A stretch of 64,000 bases of DNA from JAWBMQ01 sp038828875 (GTDB taxonomy: Archaea; Nanobdellota; Nanobdellia; Woesearchaeales; JAWBMQ01): assembly GCA_038828875.1 (NCBI GenBank), contig JAWBMQ010000002.1, positions 1 to 64,000 of the forward strand, written 5' to 3'. How positions within the stretch are numbered: position 1 is the stretch's first letter; each line of letters starts with the position of its first letter. Under the pieces are notes generated by a model. That model searched no databases and was not told where the DNA came from. It saw only the letters and a program-made list of their open reading frames with translations. Below, in pieces: positions 63,936 to 64,000 of this stretch. The position numbers and the translations under genes were made by a program.

Positions 63936-64000
63936 ATGGATAAATTGTTCAAAGCTAAAAGTTATGAAGAGTTGGAAGATTTAATTTATGAATATCTTGA
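63936..64000 (+). CDS. Start of a gene resembling the transglutaminase-like gene (cut by window end)
   Basis: Only 21 residues are inside the window: MDKLFKAKSYEELEDLIYEY and one more. They resemble the start of the preceding protein (PFDVKSLDELVLMFRDYKNY): K-S-x-(D/E)-E-L and the following hydrophobic spacing agree. The promoter geometry, with a TATA box about 27 bases upstream and no ribosome site, is also the same. A tandem paralogue is likely but not provable from this fragment. Confidence 0.5.
   Translation, partial: MDKLFKAKSYEELEDLIYEYL

Overview
The window is a strongly AT-rich stretch of an archaeal chromosome. The gene set is archaeal throughout: ribosomal proteins S8e and L37e, an LSm protein, a class I archaeal CCA-adding enzyme, an MC1 chromosomal protein, archaeal-type ProRS, the archaeal D-aminoacyl-tRNA deacylase DTD2 and TtuA. 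The tRNA genes do not encode CCA. Promoters are TATA boxes of the AAATTTATAAA type; many sit about 27-31 bases before the start codon (leaderless mRNAs), and other genes carry a GGTGA ribosome binding site. Low GC, very large secreted proteins of unknown function, and many orphan helical proteins point to a DPANN archaeon, probably near Woesearchaeota/Pacearchaeota. That placement is inference from style, not from a marker phylogeny.

Layout. 1-3.6 kb: two convergent exported Ig/PKD-like proteins, the first cut by the window edge. 3.7-7.8 kb: informational genes (S8e, LSm, L37e, CCA enzyme, tRNA-Ala, a PC4/YdbC-like protein, MC1). 7.9-36.9 kb: one co-directional cluster of membrane-anchored proteins. 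Almost all begin with a short basic stretch ending K-[KR]-[SAG], then Q/E/A and one hydrophobic helix, which resembles class III (prepilin-type) signals. It includes three giant proteins (1887, 2203 and 2649 residues), a complete M23/LytM endopeptidase, a complete SLT-type lytic transglycosylase, two miniature one-helix proteins, and a tandem duplication of a [small protein + giant Ig-repeat protein] pair. 37-38.3 kb: a GNVGIGTTSP-repeat surface protein with a nearly perfect 348-bp tandem duplication.

38.3-51.6 kb is mixed: a xylose-isomerase-like TIM-barrel protein with a long insert, a PflX-like radical SAM protein, an aldo/keto reductase, ProRS, a reverse-strand set of further K-K-S-type membrane proteins, and a ubiquitin-like protein-TtuA-DTD2 operon. 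51.7-62.5 kb is a run of about fifteen plus-strand genes for acidic/lysine-rich, mostly all-helical proteins that I cannot assign. Some are visibly related to each other and to orphan genes at 40-45 kb, so this looks like a divergent lineage-specific family. A tRNA-Phe lies antisense inside the 3' end of one of them. The right edge has an IscU/SufU-like scaffold, a transglutaminase-like protein and the start of what looks like its tandem copy.

The most promising undescribed system is the 7.9-36.9 kb cluster. It may be an envelope or contact apparatus with prepilin-like anchors, giant Ig-repeat ectodomains and two peptidoglycan-cutting enzymes, in a cell that should have no peptidoglycan. The second is the helical-protein array at 40-62 kb. 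I saw no CRISPR array, insertion sequence, integrase or rRNA gene. No gene-free stretch exceeds 300 bases; the longest, at 3564-3755, holds divergent promoters.
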